Shown one piece after another: positions 17,535 through 26,458 of a stretch of DNA of 64,000 bases (positions within the stretch are counted from its first letter, which is position 1; every line of letters begins with the position of its first letter). This DNA comes from VXPQ01 sp965232485. Its GTDB lineage: Bacteria > Bacteroidota > Rhodothermia > Rhodothermales > VXPQ01. The stretch lies in NCBI GenBank assembly GCA_965232485.1, contig OZ246975.1, forward strand, positions 1,426,001-1,490,000, read 5' to 3'. The notes beneath the pieces were generated by a model. It did not search any database and was not told where the DNA came from. It saw nothing but the letters and a program-made list of their open reading frames with translations. A program made the translations under genes and the position numbers.

Positions 17535-19025
17535 ATGAAAAGGTTACGCGATTTTGCCGACGCCCGCCTTCGCATATTCGATCGGCCGGCGGCGCCCGCG
17601 CCCGACGCCATAAAAAGCGTGCACCTCATCGGGATTTGCGGAACGGGCATGGGGTCTCTTGCGGGCCTCCTGCAGGAATCCGGGTACGCCGTGCAGGGGT
17701 CCGACGAGCGCTATTATCCGCCCATGAGCACGCGGATCGCCGAAGCCGGCATTACTCTGTTCAAGGGGTATGACGCACGACGTCTGGACCCGCCCCCGGA
17801 TATGACCATCGTGGGCAACGCCTGTGCGCCAACCCATCCGGAAGCATCGTACGTCAGGGAAAGGGGCCTGGCGCAATTATCCCTGCCCGAGGCGCTTGCG
17901 CATTTCTTTCTGCGCGATCGAAAGCCGCTGGTCGTGGCGGGCACGCACGGCAAAACGACGACCGCCGGCATGCTGGTCCACATCCTGCAGCGCGCCGGAC
18001 GCGACCCGGGATTTCTCGTGGGCGGCTTGCCCGCAAGCGGCGGCGCCTCGTGCGCGGTAGGCTCCGGGCCGCATTTCGTCGTGGAGGGCGACGAATACGA
18101 CAGCGCCTATTTCGACAAGCGTCCGAAGATGATGCACTATCGGCCCGCCTGCGCCGTCGTTACGTCGCTGGAATTCGACCATGCGGACATTTATGACTCC
18201 TGGGAGGATTACCGCAACGCTTTTCGGAAATTCGCGGCCCTGGTCGATCCCGGTGGACTGCTCGCGCTGCATGGCGGCGATCCCCATGTGCTGGCGCTGG
18301 CGGAGCATACCCGGGCGCGCGTGGTCGCCATCGGGCTGGAAAGCGGGGATATCGTCGCCCGGAGCGTACGCGCCGTCCCGGGCGGGCAACGTTTTACGCT
18401 GTGGGCGTACGGACAGGAACGAACAGAGATCTTTTTGCCCATGAGCGGGCGCCACAACCTGCTCAACGCCCTGGGCGCAAGCGCCATCGCACTGGAAGAA
18501 GGCGTTACGCCCGCACAGCTTGCGGACGGATTCGCATCCTTCGGCGGCATGAAACGACGGCAGGAGGTGCTTGCCGAGGTAAACGATATCCTCATCGTAG
18601 ACGACTTTGCGCATCATCCTACGGCCGTCCGGGAAACAGTCCGGGCTATCGCCGAACGATGGCCCGACCGCCGCATCGTAGCCGTTTTCGAGCCGCGCTC
18701 CAACTCGAGCCGCCGGAAAATCTTCGAAGAACCGTACGGGCAGGCCTTCGACCAGGCCGATATCGCGTTCGTCAGCGCACCGCCCGCGCGGCATAACGAC
18801 AGGGCCAGCGACTTGCTGGATGCGGACCGGGTCGGCGACCTGCTCAGGGCGCGCGGCGTGACGGCGAGCATCTGGCCCAATGCAGAGGCCCTCCTGCCTC
18901 CCCTGCTGGACGCTTTGCAGCCCGGAGACGCGGCGCTTATCATGAGCAACGGGAACTTCGACGGACTCCATGCCCGCCTGATCGAAGCGCTGAGAAAACG
19001 CGAAGCAGCGGCGAAGCCCGCGTAA
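17535..19025 (+). CDS. mpl: UDP-N-acetylmuramate:tripeptide ligase (murein recycling)
   Basis: A 496-residue Mur ligase that joins recovered L-Ala-gamma-D-Glu-meso-DAP to UDP-MurNAc. The N-terminal GICGTGMGSLAGLLQESG domain is followed by the ATP loop GTHGKTTTAGML, the EGDEYDSAYFDKRPK motif characteristic of Mpl versus MurC, and DDFAHHPTAVRETV. It starts 30 bp after the RND pump and may share its transcript. Mpl implies murein recycling and a DAP-type wall. Confidence 0.93.
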   Translation: MKRLRDFADARLRIFDRPAAPAPDAIKSVHLIGICGTGMGSLAGLLQESGYAVQGSDERYYPPMSTRIAEAGITLFKGYDARRLDPPPDMTIVGNACAPTHPEASYVRERGLAQLSLPEALAHFFLRDRKPLVVAGTHGKTTTAGMLVHILQRAGRDPGFLVGGLPASGGASCAVGSGPHFVVEGDEYDSAYFDKRPKMMHYRPACAVVTSLEFDHADIYDSWEDYRNAFRKFAALVDPGGLLALHGGDPHVLALAEHTRARVVAIGLESGDIVARSVRAVPGGQRFTLWAYGQERTEIFLPMSGRHNLLNALGASAIALEEGVTPAQLADGFASFGGMKRRQEVLAEVNDILIVDDFAHHPTAVRETVRAIAERWPDRRIVAVFEPRSNSSRRKIFEEPYGQAFDQADIAFVSAPPARHNDRASDLLDADRVGDLLRARGVTASIWPNAEALLPPLLDALQPGDAALIMSNGNFDGLHARLIEALRKREAAAKPA

Positions 19026-19094
19026 CGGCTGCTAAAACGACGACGCTGCGCCCGCGGCGACATTTCGATCAAAGGGGCCTGCGACAATAGCTGC

Positions 19095-19132
19095 GAGGCG
19101 CGCTGAGCGACGCGGTTTCGATCAGAGTATCC
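19095..19132 (-). repeat. dispersed GGATAC repeat, right half
   Basis: Minus strand reads GGATACTCTGATCGAAACCG then CGTCGCTCAGCGC. It lies between mpl and the M19 dipeptidase gene and matches the right half at 3904 and 63082. Confidence 0.7.
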
Positions 19133-19215
19133 CTGTAAATCGAAAACAACAATCGGGGCAGCGTCGTATCCTGTACGCAATCCTGCAAACGACTCAGGCT
19201 ATCCGAACATCTTCC

Positions 19216-20448
19216 ATGCGCCGTTTTCTCGTCCTGCCCTGCTGCCTCCTCCTGCTTGCCGCCATGAATATATCGCGCGGACCCGCTCACAGTCCTTCCG
19301 AACCCGACGACGCGCTGCGCGCCCGGGCCGATTCGCTGGCGCGTGCGCTCATTATCGTGGACGGCCACATCGACATTCCGTACCGCCTCGACGCCTTCCA
19401 CGAAGACATTTCCAGAGAAACCTTCGGCGGGGATTTCGATTACCCGAAAGCCGTGGCGGGCGGACTGGACGCGCCGTTCATGTCCATCTACATCCCGGCG
19501 GCTTATCAGGAAACCGGCGGCGCAAAAGAAAAAGCGGACGCGCTGATCGACATGGTGGACGGGTTCGTGGAACAATGGCCCGACAAATTCGCCCATGCGC
19601 GATCCGTGGCCGACGTCCGGGCCAATTTCGAGGCCGGACGCATTTCGCTGCCGATGGGCATGGAAAACGGCGCGCCGATAGGCGACGACCTTTCCCTCCT
19701 GCGCTATTTTCATGAGCGAGGCGTCCGTTATGTCACGCTCGCACATTCCCGCGTCAACCAACTCAGCGATTCGTCCTACGATTCGACCCGGGTGCATAAC
19801 GGACTCAGCGACCTGGGCAAGGAGGCGGTCCGGGAAATGAACCGCCTGGGCGTCATCGTGGATGTTTCGCATATCTCCGACGAAGCGTTCTACGACGTGA
19901 TGGAAATCACGCAAGCGCCCGCCTTCGCCAGCCACTCTTCCGCACGGCATTTCACGCCCGGATGGGAGCGCAACATGGGCGACGCCATGATCCGGCGGCT
20001 TGCAGAAAACGGCGGCGTGGTCATGGTCGTTTTCGGATCGACCTTCCTGCGGTCGGAATACGGCCCGGCGGGGAATGCGGTCCGGGACAGTCTTGAAACC
20101 GCCTTGCAGGCCGCCGGGCGTCCCGAAGATTCGGAAGCGTATGTGCGCCAATACGAGGAACAACGCAAGGCGCACCCCATCGGGACGGTCGAAGACATCG
20201 TGGCGCATATCAATCATATCGTTGCGCTCGCCGGCGTCGATCATGTGGGGCTGGGATCGGATTTCGACGGCGTTTTTGCGCTCCCGGACGGCATGCAGGA
20301 CGTATCCATGTACCCGAACCTGATCTACCACTTACTCAAGGAAGGGTACAGCGACGAAGATATCCGGAAGATTCTGGGAGAAAACGCGCTGCGCGTTTGG
20401 TCCGATGTCGAAGAAACGGCCCGCGCTATGCAGGAAGCCGGGGAGTAA
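19216..20448 (+). CDS. secreted membrane dipeptidase, peptidase family M19
   Basis: A 410-residue zinc dipeptidase with an N-terminal signal peptide (RRFLVLPCCLLLLAAMNI). Metal-binding features include DGHIDIPYR (H-x-D), GMENGAPIGDDLSLLRYF with the bridging Glu, VDVSHISDEAFYDV, ASHSSAR and GLGSDFDGV. It would cut dipeptides in the periplasm, possibly wall-derived, which fits its place next to mpl. Length is normal for the family. Confidence 0.92.
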   Translation: MRRFLVLPCCLLLLAAMNISRGPAHSPSEPDDALRARADSLARALIIVDGHIDIPYRLDAFHEDISRETFGGDFDYPKAVAGGLDAPFMSIYIPAAYQETGGAKEKADALIDMVDGFVEQWPDKFAHARSVADVRANFEAGRISLPMGMENGAPIGDDLSLLRYFHERGVRYVTLAHSRVNQLSDSSYDSTRVHNGLSDLGKEAVREMNRLGVIVDVSHISDEAFYDVMEITQAPAFASHSSARHFTPGWERNMGDAMIRRLAENGGVVMVVFGSTFLRSEYGPAGNAVRDSLETALQAAGRPEDSEAYVRQYEEQRKAHPIGTVEDIVAHINHIVALAGVDHVGLGSDFDGVFALPDGMQDVSMYPNLIYHLLKEGYSDEDIRKILGENALRVWSDVEETARAMQEAGE

Positions 20449-20500
20449 AGGATGCTGCCCCCGGGAGCGGGAACGCGGGTGTCCCGCCCTCAACAATGAA
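20449..20500 (+). other. hairpin after the dipeptidase gene
   Basis: Right after the stop, an aggatgct stub of the dispersed repeat is followed by gcgggaacgcgggtgtcccgc, which can form a GC-rich stem. No T-run follows, so terminator function is uncertain. Confidence 0.3.
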
Positions 20501-20594
20501 AGCAGAAAACCCTCGCCGTTGCATTGCGGACAAAACGTCCCTGGTCCCGGAAACGCAAAAATCGGGAACTTGTCCGTAGTATCCGTTTTTTAAC

Positions 20595-20616
20595 TTGTAC
20601 ATATCTAAATGTACAA
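20595..20616 (+). promoter_or_regulatory. inverted-repeat operator of the toxin-antitoxin operon
   Basis: TTGTACAT at 20595-20602 and ATGTACAA at 20609-20616 form a perfect 8-bp inverted repeat with a 6-base spacer, 24 bases before the antitoxin start. Phd/VapB-type antitoxins usually repress their own operon at such a palindrome. A ribosome site (aagga) precedes the ATG. Confidence 0.65.
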
Positions 20617-20640
20617 TTCGAAGCAACACAAGGAAAACCT

Positions 20641-20883
20641 ATGAAAACGATCGCCGTATCGACCTTCAGGGCAACCTGCCTGCGCCTGATCGGGCAAATG
20701 AGCACGGATCGGGAGCCGGTCACGATCACCAGGCGGGGCAAGCCCGTGGCCGTGCTTTCTCCGTTGCCGCCGCCAGCGGACAATACCCCCTTAATCATCG
20801 GCGCGATGAAAGGCTCGGCGCTCCGATACGATGAACCGTTCAAACCCGCCGCCGATTCATCGGATTGGAAGGCGCTCCAGTGA
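20641..20883 (+). CDS. Phd/YefM-family antitoxin
   Basis: An 80-residue antitoxin. The N-terminal DNA-binding part (MKTIAVSTFRATCLRLIGQM) and VTITRRGKPVAVLSPL are typical of the Phd/YefM fold, followed by a flexible C-terminal tail for toxin binding. The start at 20641 is chosen over an upstream in-frame one because of the aagga ribosome site and the family's usual start. Its TGA overlaps the GTG of the PIN toxin. Confidence 0.88.
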   Translation: MKTIAVSTFRATCLRLIGQMSTDREPVTITRRGKPVAVLSPLPPPADNTPLIIGAMKGSALRYDEPFKPAADSSDWKALQ

Positions 20884-21305
20884 TACTACTCGACACGCAT
20901 ACGCTCATATGGTCGGTTTCCGAAGACCCGCGCCTGGGCGAAAGGGCGCAGGCGGAAATCGAAAACGCAGCGCGAACGAGCGGGGTTCTGGCGTCGGCAA
21001 TCACGCCTTGGGAAATTGCTTTGCTGTCGGAGAAAGGCCGCCTGAATCTCGGGCAGGAAGTAAGCTCCTGGCTTAGTGCAGTTCTTGCCCTGCCGGGCAT
21101 GCGCCTTGCGCCCATCGAACCTGCTATAGCCGTGGACAGCGTACGGCTCCCGGGAGCATTCCATGCAGACCTTGCGGACCGCCTGATCATCGCCACGGCC
21201 CGGTATTTCGATGTTCCTCTGGTCACTGCCGATAGCGCCATACTTGCGTACGCCGCTGCGGGTTACCTGAAAACAATCGACGCTTCCGCCGGAACATGCA
21301 AATGA
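20880..21305 (+). CDS. vapC: VapC-type PIN-domain toxin
   Basis: A 141-residue PIN-domain ribonuclease. The acidic active site is visible: D in ILLDTHTLIW, E in TPWEIALLSE, D in FHADLADRLIIATA and D in VTADSAI. The GTG start at 20880 overlaps the antitoxin stop (GTGA), giving the canonical V-I-L-L-D beginning; a TTG at 20865 would add five residues. The pair forms a type II toxin-antitoxin operon. The RNA target is unknown. Confidence 0.9.
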   Translation: MILLDTHTLIWSVSEDPRLGERAQAEIENAARTSGVLASAITPWEIALLSEKGRLNLGQEVSSWLSAVLALPGMRLAPIEPAIAVDSVRLPGAFHADLADRLIIATARYFDVPLVTADSAILAYAAAGYLKTIDASAGTCK

Positions 21306-21348
21306 TCCGCGTTTGTACGGGCAGGGCCGATTGCAAACGCTTTCTCCG

Positions 21349-22086
21349 CTAATACCTCACCTCCTCAAGCACCAGTCCATGCGCAGGCGCCGCAGGCCCG
21401 GCGGCGCGGCGATCCTTGCAGGCAAGAAGACGAGCCATATCTTCGGCGGGACGCTGGCCGCGCCCTATTTCAAGCATGGTGCCCACGATAGCGCGCACCA
21501 TGCCGTGCAGAAAACGGTTTCCGGAAATATCGAAACAAGCGTCGCCGTCGTCCGCTTCGCGGAGCCAATGCGCCTCGTACAGGGTGCACACGCGATTCTT
21601 CGTCTCCGATTGCGTACGACAAAATGAATCGAAATCGTGTTCGCCGAGAAGCATGTCGGCGGCGGCCTGCATGCGCTCGAAGTCCGGGACCGGACGAACC
21701 GGTACGCGCCAGCAACGATCCAGTGCGCGAAATCCGGCGGTAACGTAGTATCGATAGCGCCGGAGACGGGCGTCGTAGCGGGCGTGAAAACCGTCGGGCG
21801 CCGCAGCAAGATCGCGGACTGCTACGGCGTCGGGAAGCAAGCCATTGAGCGAAGCAAGCAAACGGCGAGGAGGCGCGGGAAGGCCGTCCGCCGCGAAATG
21901 CGCCACCTGTCCCCGGGCATGGACGCCCGCATCGGTGCGTCCGGCGCCCACAACGCCGATCGGCGCGCGCAAGGCAGTGGCGAGCGCATCTTCAAGCGCG
22001 CCTTGCACCGTGGGCCTGCCCGGCTGGATTTGCCATCCGGAAAAAGGCGTCCCGTCGTATTCTATGGTCATGCGGTATACAGGCAT
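21349..22086 (-). CDS. truA: tRNA pseudouridine(38-40) synthase
   Basis: A 245-residue TruA that isomerises uridines 38-40 in the tRNA anticodon arm. It begins MPVYRMTIEYDGTPFSGWQ, has the catalytic Asp in GAGRTDAGVHARGQVAHF, and a C-terminal FLHGMVRAIVGTMLEIGRG motif. The start at 22086 is placed where homology begins; the longer frame runs back through the aroK leader. Convergent with vapC, divergent from aroK. Confidence 0.93.
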   Translation of the reverse strand: MPVYRMTIEYDGTPFSGWQIQPGRPTVQGALEDALATALRAPIGVVGAGRTDAGVHARGQVAHFAADGLPAPPRRLLASLNGLLPDAVAVRDLAAAPDGFHARYDARLRRYRYYVTAGFRALDRCWRVPVRPVPDFERMQAAADMLLGEHDFDSFCRTQSETKNRVCTLYEAHWLREADDGDACFDISGNRFLHGMVRAIVGTMLEIGRGQRPAEDMARLLACKDRRAAGPAAPAHGLVLEEVRY

Positions 22087-22282
22087 CGCGTACGCGCCGC
22101 AACGGCGGATATCGTATTTTTCAGAATAGCGGGGCGCCGCCGAATGTCCTTGTGCGCCGAGCGGATCGGCGCAATCCCGCGCCCAGCGAAAAACGAGCAC
22201 GTTCCGAACCTTGCGCCTTGAACGGGTCGGCGACTGTCCGTCCCGCGTTATAACTCCATACATCCTTATCTGTTTTTTCGGC

Positions 22283-22843
22283 ATGACCGTTCCTGCGCGC
22301 ATCTATCTGACAGGTTTTATGGGGAGCGGCAAGAGCGCCCTCGGGCCCCGCCTTGCGGAGCGACTCCGATACGACTTCGTCGATCTGGACGAACACATTG
22401 AACGAGAGGCGGACTGCACGATCCAGACCCTGTTCGCCAACCGGGGCGAAGAAGCCTTCCGGCGCCTCGAAGCCGACGCATTACGCACGGTATCGGACAA
22501 GGATCGGGTGGTCGTGGCCCTTGGCGGCGGCGCGGCGACCCGACAGGAAAACATGCGGTTCGTTCGGGCGCGGGGATGCCTGGTCTACCTCCGCATGACG
22601 CCCCCGAGGCTGGCGGAGCGCCTTGCGCAGGAAACCGCATCGCGTCCCCTGCTGCACGAACAAGGGCGACCCCTCGCCGGAATCGCCTTGCGCAAGCGCA
22701 TTGCGGCCCTGCTGGCGCAGCGCGAATCGTTCTATGCGCAAGCAGATATCGTGCTGGACGCGGACACGGAAACAGTAGAGGCCCTCGTTTCCAGGGCGAC
22801 GAAAGCGCTGGAGCGCTTTGTTGCGCAGGCGAACGGGGGATAA
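22283..22843 (+). CDS. aroK: shikimate kinase
   Basis: A 186-residue kinase phosphorylating shikimate at O3. P-loop GFMGSGKSALG, substrate-binding DLDEHIE, the GEEAFRRLE arginine and the GGGAATR segment are all present, with a lid arginine in ASRPLL. The start at 22283 is directly before the fold. The other shikimate enzyme here is aroA at 48043. Confidence 0.93.
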   Translation: MTVPARIYLTGFMGSGKSALGPRLAERLRYDFVDLDEHIEREADCTIQTLFANRGEEAFRRLEADALRTVSDKDRVVVALGGGAATRQENMRFVRARGCLVYLRMTPPRLAERLAQETASRPLLHEQGRPLAGIALRKRIAALLAQRESFYAQADIVLDADTETVEALVSRATKALERFVAQANGG

Positions 22844-22871
22844 AGCCGGCGGCGATCATTCGCGCTGGCTG

Positions 22872-22971
22872 CGTTATTCCTCATGACGCGGACCCTTCGC
22901 TGCTTCGTCATTCCTTGCCGACGCGCGCCTCGCAGCCTCTGAGCTTTGCGGACTTAATCAGCGTATCCTTA
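22872..22971 (-). repeat. dispersed GGATAC repeat, long form
   Basis: A full-length copy of about 100 bp between aroK and rnhB. Read on the minus strand it starts TAAGGATACGCTGATTAAG, the TAA being the rnhB stop, and runs on to a GGAATGACGAAGCAGCGAAG block. One frame reads KDTLIKSAKLRGCEARVGKE then stop. It is closely similar to the copy at 49424. Confidence 0.85.
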
Positions 22972-23580
22972 CGTCAACCGGAACGAACGACGGTGATGCG
23001 GGCTGGGGCCGCGCCGCGCCAGCGCCGCGTAGTGCCGCCGGGTAGGGTAGCCTGCGTTCGTATCCCACCCATAGACAGGATACGCTTCGTGGAGCTGGCG
23101 CATCAGACGATCTCGCTCCACCTTGGCGATAACGGACGCCGCCGCAATAGAACGGCAGCGCCGGTCGCCCTTTACGAGCGTTTCGGCAGGGCACGGCGGA
23201 TCGGGAAAACACCTGTTCCCGTCGATCAACAAATAATCCGACGCGGAGGTCAGGTCTCGAACGGCGCGGCGCATGGCCTCCATGGCGGCATGGAGAATAT
23301 TCAGCCGATCTATTTCCTGCGGCGAACACAGACCCACGCCGACAATCGACGCACTGGCCCGAATCTCCCCGGCCAGGCTTTCCCGCGCGGGCCGCGAAAG
23401 CAATTTGCTGTCGGTCAGCGCAGGAAGGTGCGCATCGGGCGTCAGAATCACGGCGGCGGCGACCACAGGCCCCGCCAGACATCCTCGCCCCGCTTCGTCT
23501 ACGCCGGCAATGCGTTCGTAGCCCTGCGCGCGCAGCGCATCTTCGAAATGCTGCGAAGGCAGCCTGGACAGGGAGTCCAT
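22969..23580 (-). CDS. rnhB: ribonuclease HII
   Basis: A 203-residue type 2 RNase H that cuts RNA in RNA/DNA hybrids and removes single ribonucleotides. The D-E-D-D site is visible in AGVDEAGRGCLAGP, LTDSKLLS and VKGDRRCRSIAAASVIAKVERD. The start at 23580 (MDSLSRLPSQ) is the only one clear of the repeat upstream; the long frame overlaps murF. The stop TAA forms the first bases of a dispersed repeat. Confidence 0.93.
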   Translation of the reverse strand: MDSLSRLPSQHFEDALRAQGYERIAGVDEAGRGCLAGPVVAAAVILTPDAHLPALTDSKLLSRPARESLAGEIRASASIVGVGLCSPQEIDRLNILHAAMEAMRRAVRDLTSASDYLLIDGNRCFPDPPCPAETLVKGDRRCRSIAAASVIAKVERDRLMRQLHEAYPVYGWDTNAGYPTRRHYAALARRGPSPHHRRSFRLT

Positions 23581-23582
23581 AG

Positions 23583-23634
23583 AGGATGCTCTGATTAAGT
23601 CCGCAAGGATTAAAAGGCTGCGAAGCGCGCGGCA
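23583..23634 (+). repeat. dispersed GGATAC repeat, left half
   Basis: Reads aggatgctctgattaagtcc then gcaagg...ggctgcgaagcgcgcggc. It fills most of the gap between the rnhB start and the murF stop. Confidence 0.75.
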
Positions 23635-23635
23635 G

Positions 23636-25258
23636 CTATTCGTCGTACTGATCCGGCAGGTCGTTCTCGTAGAGAACCACATCTCCTTCCCGAAGAAACG
23701 ACGCCAGGAAGGCTTGCGCATCCCGCAAGGCGTCGAAAACATGCAGGTTTTCCGCCGGAAATCCTTTGTCGCGCAGCCCTTTCCGGATCGGCGCGGTTTG
23801 CTTGCGGCCCACCAGCAACGCCATGTCCGCATGGGCGGCGATATGTTCTCCCAGCACGCGATTTTCTTCCTGTTGCCGCTCGCCAAGTTCGATCATGCCG
23901 GGCGTTACGACAATGCGACGCCCCGAACGGAAAGCGCCCAGAATTTCCACGGCGTTCCGGGCGCCCACGGGGTTGGCGTTAAACGCGTCGTCGATGACGG
24001 TGACCGGGCCTTCCCGGCGCAACTGAAGCCGATGCGGCGCCGGCTTTATCCGCTCGACGGCATGCGCCATTTGGCGCAAACGCAATCCCGCCTCGCATCC
24101 GACCGCCAGCCCAAGAAGTATGTTGGTTACGTTGTGCGCCCCAAGGAGCCGGGTCTGGAAACGCTGCTCCTTGCCGCTTCTGTCGCGCACGACAAAAGAC
24201 GTTCCGCGATGGTCGTACCGAATATCGGAGGCGGCAAGATCGGCGTCCGGGTTGCCTTGCGCGGAAATGCGCCATACCCGGCCAGGAGCCTGCGCCTGCA
24301 TGGCCGCCGCCCGATCGTCGTCCAGGTTCAGCGCCGCCACGCCGCCGGCGTCCATGCGGGCGATCATGCGGGCTTTCTCTTCCGCAATGCGGTCCATAGA
24401 GCCCATGCTTTCCAGGTGCGCAATCCCGATCGTCGTCACGACGCCGATATGAGGCCGGACGATATCGCACAGTTCGTCCATATCGCCCGGACGCCGAATG
24501 CCCATTTCCAGCACCAGAACCTGATGCTCCGCCCGCAGCATGGTATTGATCGTCAGGCAAAGCCCCATAGGCGTATTGTAAGAGCCGGGCGTAATCAGGG
24601 TTTGGTAGCGCAGGCCAAGCAGGTCCCCCAAAATGGTCTTGACGCTCGTTTTCCCGTAGGAACCGGTCACTGCGACGATTTGCAGATCGGGTCGGCGGGC
24701 AAGCCTGCGTCGAGCCTGTCGCTTGAAACCCTCCCGAATGCATCGTTCCGCAGGAGCCATGGCCGCGGCGGCGGCAAGCACCCAGGCAGGCGCGAGAAAA
24801 TCCGCCAGAAACAACCCGCCCAGATACCAGACCAGGTCCGCAAGATCGCCCCGAAACCAGAGATACGCCCCTGTCGCAACGGGCAGTAGCGCCAGCAGAA
24901 CCGCCATCGCCAGCAAGCGACGCATTCGGGGCGTATGCTTCAGGGGTTTTTTCTCGCGGTCGCTCCGGTAACGACGCGAAGAAACAAACGTCACGGCCCA
25001 CAGAGGCAGCAGCGCCGCCATCACCGGAAACGGATCGAACAGGGCGACGCAGAATGCCGCCAGAACCAACTCGGCAAGCGCCAGCTTGTGCGACGTCCGA
25101 AATACCAGCGTCCGAAAACGACGCGCCGCCCACGCCCGGAATTCCCCGGACTGGTAGCCGTGCAACTGAAAAATATGCAGGAAATGCCGCAGCCGCCGCG
25201 CTGCGCGCCATCCCGCAAAGAGGGTCGCGACAATAGCAAGAAACGAAATAAGGAACAT
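23636..25258 (-). CDS. murF: MurF-type ligase with N-terminal membrane domain
   Basis: A 540-residue Mur ligase. The ATP loop (VTGSYGKTSVKTILG) sits near residue 210, with LEMGIRRPGDMDEL and VIDDAFNANPVG matching MurF, which adds D-Ala-D-Ala to UDP-MurNAc-tripeptide. Instead of the usual MurF N-terminal substrate domain, residues 1-180 hold about five hydrophobic segments (e.g. MFLISFLAIVATLFAGW, LLAMAVLLALLPVATGAYLW, GLFLADFLAPAWVLAAAAAM). This suggests a membrane-bound ligase. It precedes a hydrolase on the same strand in reverse order. A paralogue acting on another precursor is possible. Confidence 0.8.
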   Translation of the reverse strand: MFLISFLAIVATLFAGWRAARRLRHFLHIFQLHGYQSGEFRAWAARRFRTLVFRTSHKLALAELVLAAFCVALFDPFPVMAALLPLWAVTFVSSRRYRSDREKKPLKHTPRMRRLLAMAVLLALLPVATGAYLWFRGDLADLVWYLGGLFLADFLAPAWVLAAAAAMAPAERCIREGFKRQARRRLARRPDLQIVAVTGSYGKTSVKTILGDLLGLRYQTLITPGSYNTPMGLCLTINTMLRAEHQVLVLEMGIRRPGDMDELCDIVRPHIGVVTTIGIAHLESMGSMDRIAEEKARMIARMDAGGVAALNLDDDRAAAMQAQAPGRVWRISAQGNPDADLAASDIRYDHRGTSFVVRDRSGKEQRFQTRLLGAHNVTNILLGLAVGCEAGLRLRQMAHAVERIKPAPHRLQLRREGPVTVIDDAFNANPVGARNAVEILGAFRSGRRIVVTPGMIELGERQQEENRVLGEHIAAHADMALLVGRKQTAPIRKGLRDKGFPAENLHVFDALRDAQAFLASFLREGDVVLYENDLPDQYDE

Positions 25259-25261
25259 ATT

Positions 25262-25287
25262 AGGGACACTCTGATTAAGGAACCCTG
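25262..25287 (+). repeat. dispersed GGATAC repeat, short end
   Basis: Reads agggacactctgattaagga, matching the left end of the copies at 2791 and 63031. It lies just upstream of murF. Confidence 0.6.
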
Positions 25288-25357
25288 TGCGGCGTCAGGT
25301 GTTTTGCAGCAAGTCGGTCTTCGGAAGCAGCTTGCAAACGAAACCTGCAAGGCAACG

Positions 25358-26191
25358 TCAGGAGGCTGTTTCGAGAAAGCGTCGGGTGGCGGCGATAAAC
25401 GTGGCGAAATCGTCCATATAGCCGTAGTGTCCCGCATTTTCGAGCGTTACGAGACCCGCGTCGGGGATGGCGCGTACAAGATATTCCATCTGCCGTTGCG
25501 ATATGGCCGTATCCCTATCGCCTCGGAAAAGCAGCACGGGAACCTCGATTCCCTGCACCTGCTCGTCGAGATGACAGGTAACCATGCGAACGAAAACGCG
25601 GCGCATGACCCCTTCGACGGAACGGTAATCCGACGATCCCAGCATGCGCCAGACAAGCGAATGCCGTAACCAGTCGAGGCCGTATGCGCGAAGCGGCTCG
25701 GGCGCCCATCGAAAGGGGGCTTTAAGCGCCTGGGCCAGGGATCGACGGGCATAATACCGAACGGACCGGCGGGGCGTAACGCCCGAAGGACTGACAAGCG
25801 CCAGACGACGGATCAATGGTTTATATACCGGATGCGAGGCCATATAAAGCGCAATCCGCCCCCCGTTGGAGTGCCCTATGATCGTGACTGGTTGCCCTAT
25901 ATGCATGTTCAGGACCTCCCGCACCAACGCTGCGTGCTCTGGAACGCCCATGACTTCCGTCGGAGGCGGCGAATGGCCGTGCCCGGGAAGATCGATGTTC
26001 GCGACCCGGCAATCCGGGGCCAGCGCCTCGGCGATCGGAGCCATATTGGCCGCGCTGCTCCCCCAACCATGGAGCAGGAGCACGGGCGCGCCCGCGGCGT
26101 TGCCCGTAATCGCGCAGCGCAGCATGTCCGCATGGTACGGCGCAGGCGCCGCGCCGTCGTTTTGCACTTTCGATGACGCTTTGGAACCCAT
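25358..26191 (-). CDS. alpha/beta hydrolase
   Basis: A 277-residue alpha/beta-fold hydrolase. Oxyanion motif LLLHGWGSS, nucleophile elbow IGHSNGGR (Ser), acid in LFRGDRDTAI and base in NAGHYGYM give a full catalytic triad. A helical lid lies around residues 145-215. No signal peptide is seen, so it is likely cytoplasmic. The substrate cannot be told; the family includes esterases and C-C hydrolases. It is 99 bp upstream of murF on the same strand and may be cotranscribed. Confidence 0.85.
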   Translation of the reverse strand: MGSKASSKVQNDGAAPAPYHADMLRCAITGNAAGAPVLLLHGWGSSAANMAPIAEALAPDCRVANIDLPGHGHSPPPTEVMGVPEHAALVREVLNMHIGQPVTIIGHSNGGRIALYMASHPVYKPLIRRLALVSPSGVTPRRSVRYYARRSLAQALKAPFRWAPEPLRAYGLDWLRHSLVWRMLGSSDYRSVEGVMRRVFVRMVTCHLDEQVQGIEVPVLLFRGDRDTAISQRQMEYLVRAIPDAGLVTLENAGHYGYMDDFATFIAATRRFLETAS

Positions 26192-26458
26192 TGTCCTGCT
26201 ATGCTGTTGGAGCGTCGTACATCCTATCTTCCTCCGGGTTTTCCGTTCGTCGGGCCGCTCGCCCTGGAAACCGGGGTGCGATCGTTCGCCGAATCTTCGT
26301 CGGACTTTTCATCGGTCGGTTTCCCGCCGCATGGCGTATGCGGTTCTAATGTACGAAGCACGCCGCGCCCATTCCTGTTGCACCGAATTATTGTTGCCGA
26401 ACAGGACGGTTGCATGTGCTGCACGTAGTACGTTTTCGCGATCAATGCACTGAATTGT
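26192..26458. other. divergent gap between the hydrolase gene and rho
   Basis: A 267-bp region that must hold promoters for both directions and a rho leader. I see no gene, strong hairpin or ribosome site in it. Confidence 0.4.
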
